Shown here in pieces: positions 16,434-24,000 of a DNA stretch of 25,375 nucleotides. Below the pieces are notes generated by a model. It had not been told where the DNA came from and ran no database searches. It saw only the letters and a program-made list of their open reading frames with translations. The first letter of the stretch is position 1. Every line of letters starts with the position of its first letter. The position numbers and the translations under genes were made by a program. The DNA is from an uncultured Eubacteriales bacterium (GTDB lineage Bacteria; Bacillota; Clostridia; Lachnospirales; Lachnospiraceae): positions 1 to 25,375 of the forward strand of contig ONWK01000344.1 in the NCBI GenBank assembly GCA_900321505.1, read 5' to 3'.

Positions 16434-17174
16434 TTACCCCTTTAAAACTCTTACAGCGATGGCGGAATAATTATCCATATTGGTCCCCCTGCCCCTCTCA
16501 TGCACCTTCTCCAGCATACGGTCGAGCCAGTTGCCGGGATCCCAGGTTCCTGTAAGACAGCTGCACATTTCCTCATCCTCTATCAATTCCCAGAATCCAT
16601 CGGAGCAAAGAAGAAAGGCATCGCATTTTGACAGAGGGATCGGCTTCATGATCTCATACATGGGTGTTTCCCATTCGATCCCTAAGGTCTTCAGGATAAT
16701 GCTGCGGTTTTTATGATGACGGATCTCGCTTTCGTCTATTTCCCCCGTAAGCGCAAGCATCTGCGGGACGCTGTGATCCAGCGTTCTCTTCACGATCTTC
16801 CCATCATGAAATACATATAAACGCGAGTCGCCGATATGTCCAATATACGCTTTTTTCTTATCCATAACAAGTGCAACCGCCGTTGTTTTCATCTTTTCTT
16901 CCGCATGGCGGCGCCTCTGTTCGGCGGTCAGAACATCCTGCGCAGCCTGAAAGGCCATCGGAAGAAAACGGGCAGGATTTTCTTCCTTGTAGAATAGATC
17001 CTGGAACACATCCACAACCAGCTGTGATGCCGTGTCACCCATTCCCATACCGCCAAGTCCGTCGCAGAGAACACATCCGTTTTTTCCGGAATGCTGAAAA
17101 ACACGGATAGTGTCCTCATTGATACTTCTTGAGCCCTTATCCGTGCAGGCGGCAAATGTTATAAGATACTCCAT
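16434..17174 (-). CDS. PP2C-family Ser/Thr protein phosphatase
   Basis: Protein of 246 residues from the ATG at 17174, chosen because GGAGG lies 9 nt upstream; an in-frame ATG at 17207 lacks a site. PP2C motifs: DKGSRSINED (D21), LCDGLGGMG with D38-G39, HIGDSRLYV, LLCSDGFWEL and MDNYSAIAV. The catalytic metal-binding residues look intact. It resembles Stp/PppA-type phosphatases that reverse Hanks-type kinases. It is the first gene after the hairpin that follows the WXG100 cluster and no promoter is evident in the 89-nt gap, so expression probably depends on readthrough. Having two PP2C genes beside two kinases suggests paired or partly specialised functions, which is inference. Confidence 0.93.
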   Translation of the reverse strand: MEYLITFAACTDKGSRSINEDTIRVFQHSGKNGCVLCDGLGGMGMGDTASQLVVDVFQDLFYKEENPARFLPMAFQAAQDVLTAEQRRRHAEEKMKTTAVALVMDKKKAYIGHIGDSRLYVFHDGKIVKRTLDHSVPQMLALTGEIDESEIRHHKNRSIILKTLGIEWETPMYEIMKPIPLSKCDAFLLCSDGFWELIEDEEMCSCLTGTWDPGNWLDRMLEKVHERGRGTNMDNYSAIAVRVLKG

Positions 17175-17219
17175 ATATAAGTTCCTCCGGAGTGTTGAAA
17201 ATATCAAACGTGCAAAATC

Positions 17220-17250
17220 GGCGGCTCCGTAATGTATTTACAGAACCGCC
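17220..17250 (-). terminator. Hairpin after the WXG100 cluster, probable partial terminator
   Basis: GGCGGTTC (minus strand, 17250-17243) pairs with GAGCCGCC (17227-17220) over 8 bp with one G-U. The stem is followed by GATTTTGC, a weak T-run of four. It lies 13 nt after the last WXG100-like gene and before the phosphatase genes. This arrangement would lower, not abolish, downstream transcription. Confidence 0.5.
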
Positions 17251-17263
17251 TCATAAACTATTC

Positions 17264-17584
17264 TTAGTTGATCACATCCGTAGGCAGGCCGCTGAATGCT
17301 GCATTATTATCGTTAGCAAGCTGATCCATGATTCCTGCAACCTGGGTAAGCTCGTCGATGTGTCCCTGGATCATCCTCTTTATCTGATCCATATCTCCGC
17401 TGAGCTGCAGCGCTTTATTTCTGAAGCTATCATAAGGATCACCGTGACATACAGTCTGCAGATTGTTAAGCAGCTGAAGCATCTGTGATGTCAGATTTGA
17501 TACGGTGCTGAGGTTTGCATTAAAAGAACCTACTGTTCTTGTAAGATCACTTGTTGATACTCTTAATACTGTCTGGTTAGCCAT
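17264..17584 (-). CDS. WXG100-like small helical protein lacking the Trp (CHG in place of WXG)
   Basis: Protein of 106 residues, predicted as two helices around a turn. At the place where WXG normally sits (residues 46-48) the sequence is CHG, followed by DPYDSF, so the family call relies on size, helix pattern and position in the cluster. The C-terminus ends LPTDVIN, closely matching LPSDVIS of the protein encoded at 18331-18669. WXG100 proteins are secreted as helical hairpin dimers by EssC-type ATPases. I see no YxxxD/E signal after the second helix. AGGAG lies 8 nt before the ATG. It is the last gene before a hairpin. It may be a non-secreted partner rather than a substrate. Confidence 0.75.
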   Translation of the reverse strand: MANQTVLRVSTSDLTRTVGSFNANLSTVSNLTSQMLQLLNNLQTVCHGDPYDSFRNKALQLSGDMDQIKRMIQGHIDELTQVAGIMDQLANDNNAAFSGLPTDVIN

Positions 17585-17635
17585 TTTACTTTCTCCTTTT
17601 CTCTATATACAAAATCCTGTTTTTCACTTTTATGA

Positions 17636-17935
17636 TCAATAATTCTTCTTGGATACAATGCTCTGAGCCTGCATTTCTCTCGTTTCGGCATTCTTAGCCA
17701 TGGTCCTCATAGCCTCAACATACCTTGTGATCAGATCAGTAAAAAGCGTCATCTTTGCCAGGTGATCCTGTGCTTCCTTAAAGAAATCATCTGCCACATC
17801 ACCCTCGAAGCTGCCCTTTAATGCCAGTGCATTCTTCTCATACTGTGAGCATTCGTTGATAAGGCTCTTATTGTAGCCCTCCAGTGTTGCTGCCTCTGCG
17901 TCAAGCTTTCTCCAATCTACATAAAAAGTTGCCAT
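17636..17935 (-). CDS. WXG100-like small helical protein with FEG in place of WXG
   Basis: Protein of 99 residues from the ATG at 17935, which has AGGAGG at 9 nt; a TTG two codons upstream is too close to that site. Two predicted helices flank LKGSFEGDVADDFF, where F43-E44-G45 stands at the WXG position. The GS(F)EG...A.DFF context otherwise matches the family. The C-terminus ends VSKKNY, like INKKNF in the protein encoded at 18001-18306. No YxxxD/E motif is visible. Together with the following gene it forms a second, Trp-less pair in the cluster. Confidence 0.8.
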   Translation of the reverse strand: MATFYVDWRKLDAEAATLEGYNKSLINECSQYEKNALALKGSFEGDVADDFFKEAQDHLAKMTLFTDLITRYVEAMRTMAKNAETREMQAQSIVSKKNY

Positions 17936-17972
17936 TTTCAATTTCCTCCTGTTAAATGATTTTTATTATTTG

Positions 17973-17988
17973 AACGGCCTGCGCCGTT
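17973..17988 (-). other. Short perfect hairpin between two WXG100-like genes
   Basis: AACGGC at 17973-17978 and GCCGTT at 17983-17988 form a 6-bp stem with a 4-base CTGC loop. It lies 12 nt past the stop of the 18001-18306 gene. The minus-strand sequence after it is A-rich, not T-rich, so it looks like a processing or mRNA-stability element rather than a terminator. It separates the canonical WXG trio from the Trp-less pair. Confidence 0.4.
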
Positions 17989-18000
17989 AATGTACATATA

Positions 18001-18306
18001 TTAAAAGTTCTTCTTATTAATGATCTCCTGAGCCTTTTTCTGGGCATCCTCAGCCTTATGTGCCGTGCTGCGGATACTGTTTGCAAGCTCCCGGATCTTC
18101 TTTACCGTAGTTTTCATGTCTCCTTCCAGAGCGCCGCCCTTCGCCAGAAAGCCTCCTGCCGCTTCGCCCGACCAGCCGCTCCGGATCTGTCCCATCGCCG
18201 CCTCATAATCGTTAACTGTAAGGCTTTCCAGTTCATTTGCCAGCCTGTCCAGCCTGTCCGCCTGCTGTCTGGCCGTCTTAAAATCCATGTCGATCAATCC
18301 GCCCAT
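18001..18306 (-). CDS. WXG100 family protein (canonical WSG)
   Basis: Protein of 101 residues with a textbook turn: IRSGWSGEAAGGFL, W45-S46-G47, between two amphipathic helices rich in Ala, Arg and Asp. It should form a homo- or heterodimeric four-helix bundle and be a T7SS substrate or co-secreted partner. The ending INKKNF has no Tyr-based secretion motif. AAAGGA lies 7-8 nt before the ATG at 18306. The 24-nt gap from the preceding WXG gene (18331-18669) fits a co-expressed pair. Confidence 0.92.
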   Translation of the reverse strand: MGGLIDMDFKTARQQADRLDRLANELESLTVNDYEAAMGQIRSGWSGEAAGGFLAKGGALEGDMKTTVKKIRELANSIRSTAHKAEDAQKKAQEIINKKNF

Positions 18307-18330
18307 ATCATTTTCCTTTCCTTCATGGCT

Positions 18331-18669
18331 CTATGAGATCACATCCGACGGAAGCGCACTTTGAATCAGCTCATTTTCACTGGCAAGTCCGGCATAGATC
18401 CTGGCCGCTTCTCTCAGGTTTACCGGATGCTGCGCAAGTCTGGAAACTATCGTATCTATATCTCCCTTTTTATTATTGTATAAACTTCTGTGAAGATCTC
18501 CCGCTTCACCGTGCCAGTGGCCTGCGGATTCATTGATCATCCTCTCCATCTCGGAGAACTGCGCTTTCATTTCCCTGACCTTCTGCTCAACCTCGTTTGC
18601 CTTTGATATCATTATTCCGGCATCAACCTTCAGTGCGTTCTCATTTCCGAAAAAATTCCCGAATGCCAT
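18331..18669 (-). CDS. WXG100 family protein (WHG)
   Basis: Protein of 112 residues. The turn reads SAGHWHGEAGDLHRSLY with W52-H53-G54. The first helix is Glu/Lys-rich and the second carries DIDTIVSRLAQH. The C-terminal tail LASENELIQSALPSDVIS is longer than in the neighbours and matches the LPTDVIN end of the protein encoded at 17264-17584. GGAGG lies 9 nt before the ATG. It follows the YEKCE-bearing WXG gene by 15 nt. Confidence 0.9.
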   Translation of the reverse strand: MAFGNFFGNENALKVDAGIMISKANEVEQKVREMKAQFSEMERMINESAGHWHGEAGDLHRSLYNNKKGDIDTIVSRLAQHPVNLREAARIYAGLASENELIQSALPSDVIS

Positions 18670-18684
18670 ACATTCTTTCCTCCG

Positions 18685-18987
18685 TTATATCCTGATACCG
18701 TCTACGATAGCCTTTACATCCGACTCGCATTTTTCGTATTCCACACGGGACTTTCCCATTGCGTTGATCAGGCGCTCTATGCTGTTGCATATTTCCACCA
18801 GTCTCAGTCGATCGTTATTGAATTCGGTACGGAATTCCACATTTGCCGGCCCGTCCCACATTTTGTCCAGATCAGATACTGCTGCATATGCCTCATCTAT
18901 CCTGTTCCTGAGCTGCTGCAGGGCCCTTGTCATGGTATCCACTTCATTTTTCAGGGTATTTGTGTTTACTGCTATTTCTTTTCCCAT
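18685..18987 (-). CDS. WXG100 family protein with YxxxE motif (WDG)
   Basis: Protein of 100 residues with the turn DLDKMWDGPANVEF, W44-D45-G46. After the second helix it carries Y84-E-K-C-E88, which fits the YxxxD/E secretion motif of T7SS substrates. It is the only one of the five small proteins where I see it, which makes it the best candidate for the EsxA-like export-driving partner. GGGAG lies about 9 nt before the ATG. Its start overlaps the end of the upstream helical-protein gene by 16 bp, so the two are translationally coupled. Confidence 0.92.
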   Translation of the reverse strand: MGKEIAVNTNTLKNEVDTMTRALQQLRNRIDEAYAAVSDLDKMWDGPANVEFRTEFNNDRLRLVEICNSIERLINAMGKSRVEYEKCESDVKAIVDGIRI

Positions 18988-19376
18988 CTTGTAAGTCTCC
19001 CAGCTTCCGAAAATAAAGATTCCCTAAATCTTACAATATTAAAATCATAATGAGGAATGCGCACCGGATTCAGAATTGGATATGCTATGAAATACAGGCT
19101 GCCCATGGCATTCTCTTCAGCATTTTTCTCATTGTTCAGATAAGTGTTCATTATTGCGGACAGCGCATCGGTCATACGCTCCTCCGTCCGGGTTTCGGAA
19201 GATACCCTGTCTATGATCCTGTCAAGCTGCATCAGCTCGGCGGACATGGGGATCAGCCTTCTTAATTCCCTCCTGCAGTCCTGAAGAGCTGATTGAATCT
19301 CATCTCTTCTTCTTGAATGCTGGCGTAATCTGTCTTCCGCATTTCTTAAGTTGTCTTCTTTTACCATAAATTCCAT
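18972..19376 (-). CDS. Unrecognised helical protein, first gene of the WXG100 cluster
   Basis: Protein of about 134 residues from the ATG at 19376, preferred because GGAGG lies 8 nt upstream. An in-frame ATG at 19403 with weaker AAGGTG (11 nt) would add 9 residues. Residues 5-75 are strongly charged and helical (RNAEDRLRQHSRRRDEIQSA, then RRELRRL), likely a coiled coil. The C-terminal third contains aromatic and Pro residues (SLYFIAYPILNPVRIPHYDF). I see no membrane segment, signal peptide or known motif. It follows the promoter with the LytTR-like repeats and overlaps the first WXG100 gene, so it is probably a chaperone, partner or adaptor for these small proteins. In size it resembles the helical partners of LXG toxins, but no toxin is present here. 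Function unknown. Confidence 0.75.
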   Translation of the reverse strand: MEFMVKEDNLRNAEDRLRQHSRRRDEIQSALQDCRRELRRLIPMSAELMQLDRIIDRVSSETRTEERMTDALSAIMNTYLNNEKNAEENAMGSLYFIAYPILNPVRIPHYDFNIVRFRESLFSEAGRLTRWEKK

Positions 19377-19429
19377 TCTGCGGTCCTCCGGGTTCATGAC
19401 CATTTTTGTCTGATCACCTTACATTTGCC

Positions 19430-19435
19430 ATTATA
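19430..19435 (-). promoter_or_regulatory. Internal promoter -10 box before the WXG100 cluster
   Basis: A perfect TATAAT (complement of 19430-19435) lies in the 126-nt gap between yukD and the helical-protein gene. The position 17 nt upstream reads GTACAG (19458-19453), a poor -35, which is expected of an activator-dependent promoter. The predicted start is near 19423. Confidence 0.55.
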
Positions 19436-19465
19436 CATAAATGTCCCCTCAGCTGTACATTTTCT

Positions 19466-19496
19466 GACGAACGACACATTTTTCAGGACGAATGAC
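19466..19496 (-). promoter_or_regulatory. Direct repeat, probable LytTR-type activator site
   Basis: On the minus strand GTCATTCGTC (19496-19487) and GTCGTTCGTC (19475-19466) match at 9 of 10 bases and start 21 bp apart, two helical turns. LytTR regulators are described as binding 9-bp direct repeats with a GTT core separated by 12-13 bp, and both spacing and the CGTTCGT core agree. The repeats centre at about -47 and -68 from the predicted start of the promoter at 19430. A LytTR gene lies about 800 bp upstream in the same block. Confidence 0.55.
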
Positions 19497-19502
19497 CTAT
19501 TT

Positions 19503-19751
19503 TCACACAAGCAGCAGCTTATCGCCGGTAACCACGCCCGCGCTTCTCAGGCTCAGCTCCCTGTCAAGTATCATTCCTGTCTTATAACTGCAAAGACAGA
19601 GCTGGTCGGTGCTGCCGACTATTTTGGAATGCTCCTTCTGCCCTATCATTTCGCTAATCTCCTCAACCACCGTACCTATCCTGATCCCCTCATTCAGATG
19701 AAAATCATAGGTTTTGTCCACACTTGGGACATAGATATCTACCAGTATCAT
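19503..19751 (-). CDS. YukD/EsaB-family ubiquitin-like T7SS protein
   Basis: Protein of 82 residues from the ATG at 19751, so that it begins MILVDIYVPS as usual for this family. A start at 19766 would overlap the previous gene by 14 bp. The ubiquitin-like fold is suggested by the first strand VDIYVPSVDKTYDFHL, the helix GTVVEEISEMI and a final GVVTGDKLLLV strand. YukD/EsaB is a small cytosolic accessory of firmicute T7SS and is required for secretion or regulates it in Bacillus and Staphylococcus. The GGGAGG before it lies inside the stop region of the upstream gene, with one base between the stop and the ATG, so translation is coupled. This gene, with the EssC-type ATPase and WXG100 proteins, makes the T7SS assignment firm. 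Confidence 0.85.
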   Translation of the reverse strand: MILVDIYVPSVDKTYDFHLNEGIRIGTVVEEISEMIGQKEHSKIVGSTDQLCLCSYKTGMILDRELSLRSAGVVTGDKLLLV

Positions 19752-19752
19752 T

Positions 19753-20307
19753 TCAACCTCCCGCATTCAGATATTTACCCAGTATATCCTTCAGATCGAT
19801 CTTATCCGGAGCTTTTCTGATGATCCCTTCCTGCATCATGTTACTTCCACTGAATATGCGGAGTTCTTCATTCTCCTGCATATAATCTTCGGCGAGCGGC
19901 TCCAGTTCATCCTTATCATGACTGCTCATCCTGATATATTCACCCTTACGGCTGCCGGGCAGGACCAGGGTAAATACACCGCTCCGCGTAAGATATATAC
20001 ATGCCTTATATCCCTTTCCCTCCGCATTACAGAAGCCCAGGATATGATCGCAGTTTTTGCACAGGAGTATCATACCGGCGATACTCTCATCCAGAACGAG
20101 CTCCTCCTCTTCCCGAATGATAATGTTCCTTTTACTCAGCTCATAAACCGTTTTTGCATATTCGCCCCTGGTCAGCTTCTTCAGTTCATTTCCTCCTGCA
20201 GCGCTGAAACAAAGGAGGGTCTGTATCCCGCAGACATCCGCCAGGATACTGAATTCGCCCTCGCTGAAACAATATACTTTACCCTTCCCGTCGTTTTTCA
20301 TGATCAC
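19753..20307 (-). CDS. Unrecognised 184-residue protein of the T7SS block
   Basis: I do not recognise this protein. Start candidates are a GTG at 20307, directly after the LytTR stop with AAGGG 7 nt upstream, and the ATG at 20301 preceded by AGGTG. The N-terminal half (CFSEGEFSILADVCGIQ, then LTRGEYAKTVYELSKRNII followed by LVLDESIAGMI) has the helix-then-strand rhythm of a winged-helix-like fold. The middle has LLCKNCDHILGFC with three Cys in a loose cluster, then strands TRSGVFTLVLPG. The C-terminal 40 residues are acidic then Lys-rich. There is no signal peptide or transmembrane segment. Position before yukD and general layout recall T7SS substrate-chaperone proteins (EspG or EssE-like), but that is a weak guess. 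Confidence 0.8.
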   Translation of the reverse strand: MIMKNDGKGKVYCFSEGEFSILADVCGIQTLLCFSAAGGNELKKLTRGEYAKTVYELSKRNIIIREEEELVLDESIAGMILLCKNCDHILGFCNAEGKGYKACIYLTRSGVFTLVLPGSRKGEYIRMSSHDKDELEPLAEDYMQENEELRIFSGSNMMQEGIIRKAPDKIDLKDILGKYLNAGG

Positions 20308-21018
20308 CTATATACCCTTAAGCATTTGTTTGTAGGTCCTTGATAACGGAACCACAAAATCCTTCACCAGTTCTATAAGATTCTGGGACATCAGAACCCT
20401 TCTTATCTTTTCACTGTTTACTATATAGCTCCTGTGACAACGGATAAATCGTTCAGGCAGCAGCTTCTCCAGTTCGTCCATGGTGGAGTAAAATCCATAC
20501 TCCTCATTCAGCAGCCTGATGAATATCTTCTTTTCCCTTGATTCAAAATAATAAATATTGTCATAGGGAAAATATGTCTTTCCTTCCTTTGTCTCCATCA
20601 CAAAGCTGTCTTCACCGGTATTTCTTTCCTTTCGGTCAAGACCTTCACGGATAAAGTCCTTCAGTGTATCATTCAGAGTTTCCGGGCTGTAGGGCCTTAT
20701 GAGGAGCGAATCCGCCCGGATCCCCGGCTTGAGATATTCGAGTGGAGAAGTATGCTCGTCCGCTATGAGCAGAAGGCCCATTTCCTCATAAGCCCTCCGG
20801 AATTCCGGCAGCATGGAGGTAACGCCCTTCAGCGTCACATCCCAGCATGCAAAATCCACCAGAGGCTCACTCTTCAGATACTCTCTGCTTTCCTCAAGCG
20901 CCGAAAAAAACTTCGTATCCCAGTATTCATCCGTCAGCCCTGCAACCACATCAGATACAGCCGTCTTAAGTTTTTTAATCTCTGAGATGTTTCCATCCAG
21001 CGTCACCATGCATTTCAA
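20308..21018 (-). CDS. LytTR-family transcription regulator with degenerate receiver-like domain
   Basis: Protein of 236 residues. The start is a TTG at 21018 with AGGAGG at 8 nt; the ATG at 21009 would be 17 nt away. Residues about 1-125 look like a response-regulator receiver: an Asp (D60) sits at the phospho-acceptor position in FACWDVTLKGV. However, the N-terminal acidic pair is reduced and the conserved Lys near the end is Arg (R108 in LLIRPYS), so classical phosphorylation is doubtful. Residues about 138-236 are a LytTR DNA-binding domain: YFPYDNIYYFES, then TMDELEKLLPERFIRCHRSYIVN and VPLSRTYKQMLKGI. No sensor kinase is seen nearby. It lies 3 nt after the EssC-type gene. A LytTR-like direct repeat at 19466-19496 is its plausible target. 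Confidence 0.9.
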   Translation of the reverse strand: MKCMVTLDGNISEIKKLKTAVSDVVAGLTDEYWDTKFFSALEESREYLKSEPLVDFACWDVTLKGVTSMLPEFRRAYEEMGLLLIADEHTSPLEYLKPGIRADSLLIRPYSPETLNDTLKDFIREGLDRKERNTGEDSFVMETKEGKTYFPYDNIYYFESREKKIFIRLLNEEYGFYSTMDELEKLLPERFIRCHRSYIVNSEKIRRVLMSQNLIELVKDFVVPLSRTYKQMLKGI

Positions 21019-21021
21019 CTA

Positions 21022-24000
21022 TCATCCCTCCTGCTGAACGATACGGTAGAACGGAACGACTACAGCATTTGTATCATCTGTATCATGCGTAGGAAGCATA
21101 CCGATGCCTGCCGGCAGTTTCCTGCCCTGCTCGTTGTACTTCACATGATCAAAGCTCATAAGCCTCTGTGCCTGAACATTTCCGCCGAAATGTATACCAT
21201 TCTTCTCTCTTGTGAATATCCTGAATACATCCGATGTCTGAACTTCGCCTGTCTGATCCTGATTGAATGCGGCAAACCAGTAAATGTTATGCATGGCTCC
21301 CTTATCAAAAAGGTTGCAGAGCAGACCGGCCATGGCGCCGACACCCTCCGAGGGGTTTGTTACTTTCCTTACAAATTCAACGAGATCTCCTATTACAACA
21401 ATCTTCTTGGGAAATCCCTGCATTCTGTCATACAGCTCCCTGTCAGTAAGCCCTTTTTCCACGCATTCCTTCTTCAGTGTATTTCTTGCCTTGAAATCCG
21501 GGATCAGCGCGCTCAGGTAATTATACATTTCCGCGTCACTTCCGACGTAAGCTGCCCCGGATGCGGCAGCTATATTCCTCAGCTCTCCGTTGAAATCCAC
21601 CACTGTCAGATCCATTCCTGCAAGCGCTGCCGAGCTGCAGATGATCTTCAGCATATTGGTCTTGCCGCTGTGGCTTCTGCCCGAAACTATATAGTTATAG
21701 GTATTTCTAAGGTCTATGCCGTATATGCCTGCAGTCCTCCTGTCATAGCCGACAGGAAGTCTGTCTTGCTGACGGGCCATCTGCACAACATCTTCAAGCT
21801 GCATGTAATCGCCCCAGAGCGGTTCTTCGGGAATGGTCGGGATCTCTCTTGCTGTTTTTCCCTTCCAAGCCGCTGCAAGCACAGCGCTCCTGCTTTTGAT
21901 CTTTTCAGCCCTGTCAAAATCATCTTCAGCCTGCAGAGGCAATGCAGTCTGGAATTCGAGAATGGAATCGCCGATCCTGGCAAGTCCCCTGCCCTTGACG
22001 TTAGTCTCAGGCAGAACATCAAGATGCATGGTATGCATAACGTCGCCATAGGCAAAGCGCTCCGGCATTTCCAGTGCAAATGCCATACGGATCAGTTCTG
22101 ACATCTTTCCCGGTATCTCCGCATTCGAATATCCTCCTGCAGAAAATACGAAATATATACCATAGGCATTTGCTTCCTTCAGCATGCTGACGAGCAGATC
22201 ATCATATCTGTTTTCAGTCTTTGATCTGAAGGATGCAATATTATCGATGGCAACAACAACTGCCGGAAGAACATTTCCCTGTGACTGGATGTACTGCTTG
22301 AAATTGCCGCCCTGGAAAAGCTTTTTCCTTTCCTGAAGCATCTGACTGAGGAAGGTGAAGAATTTCTCGATCTTCTCATCATCCTCTTCAAACATGACTC
22401 CGCCTGTATGCGGCATTGAAGTCAGGCCTCCGAGCATCTTGCTGCTGAAGTCAAGTATGTAGAAGTTGACCATATCGGGTGAATAGCACTCCGCAAGTGA
22501 ATAAAGCAGTGTAAGCATAAATGTGCTTTTTCCGGTCATGGGCATTCCGACCACCGCGATATTTCCGCTCTCCGATATATCTACCACAACAGGATTCTGC
22601 GCCTGGTTTTCCGGATCATCATATAAGCCCACCATGGTTTCAAGTGTAAACCGGCTTCCTGCGGGATACCAGACTCCGTCAAAGGCCCTGTTCTCGTAGC
22701 CCGTAAGCTCCCGGAGATATAATTCTTCAGGAAGCACGGGGAGCCATAGCTGCAGATCATGGTCATAGCCGTTTTCTTCGGCCATTTTTGCCAGATATGC
22801 AACCACCGCATCAAGCTGTGTTTTCTCTTCCGCCTCGGGAAGCTTCTTCTTAAGGACTGCAGCCATCTGGCTTACCCTTTCAGGCATTTCCATCCCCTGA
22901 AGCCTGGGGCCTCTGATGCAGAGCGCGTAAACATCCAGGAAATCCTGAACCATGCGGATATTGTGATCATTTTCGGGATACTCGATCTCCTGTGCCCTGA
23001 TCTCCTTAAAGAATTCCCGGCAGATATTCATTTCCAGCGTCTTATCCTCTACGCAGTCGCCTATCCTCGCCTCGGCTCTCGCAGCCGCTGTATCGGCCAC
23101 GCTGATAAGTCTGGATATCCATGCGTATCTGAGTTTTTCTTTTCTTTGCAGCTGCGCGTGGCTGCCCACAAGCGCCGCCTTACCCGTATCGGCAACCATG
23201 ATGGCTATATCAGGCTGCACTCCGCTTTCCTCATCATAAACCGCTCCGCTGTAGCCCGACTGGAACAGTTCATACAGCTCGTCATTACCAACCTGCATAT
23301 ATCCTCGGCCGGCCTGCGTAATGTAAGCCGCATCCGGTTTATGCAGCATATCCATACTATCCTGCTTGTCCTGCACCCGGAGACAGAGCCTGAATTTGGA
23401 ATTGCTCCAGATATTGTCATCCACGGTACCTGCAGGCTTCTGGGTTGCAAGAATAAGGTGCACGCCAAGGGAACGTCCGACCTGGGCAACGGAGATCAGC
23501 TCCTTCATGAATTCCGGCTCTTCCCGCTTCAATTCCGCAAACTCATCGATGATGATGAACATATGGGGAATGGGGATCTTGGCCTCGTTATTCTTGTATA
23601 ACCTGGTATACAGGTTTATATTATTGACACCGTATTCGTTGAAGATACGCTGCCTGCGCATATTCTCACTCTTGATGGAAACCATGGCTCTGTGCACCTG
23701 GTTTCCCGAAAGATTGGATATCTGGCCGATCATATGGGGAAGGCCGTTAAAGAGGTTTGCCATACCTCCGCCCTTGTAATCGATTATGAAAAATCCAATA
23801 TCATCCGGACTGTAATTTATCGCAAGTGACAGCATGTAGGTCTGCAGGGTTTCCGACTTACCGGAGCCTGTGGTACCTGCCACAAGACCATGCGGGCCAT
23901 GATATTTTTCATGGACATCAAGATAACAGTCCGCCCCGCCGGCTTTCTGGCCTATCAGCGCTCTCAGGGATTCATAGGTCCTGTTCTTTTTCCATCTCTC

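Noticed and set aside
17264..18987. YxxxD/E secretion motifs in all five WXG100-like proteins
   Set aside because: Only the 18685-18987 product shows one (YEKCE); Tyr residues in the others lack the acidic residue at the right distance.
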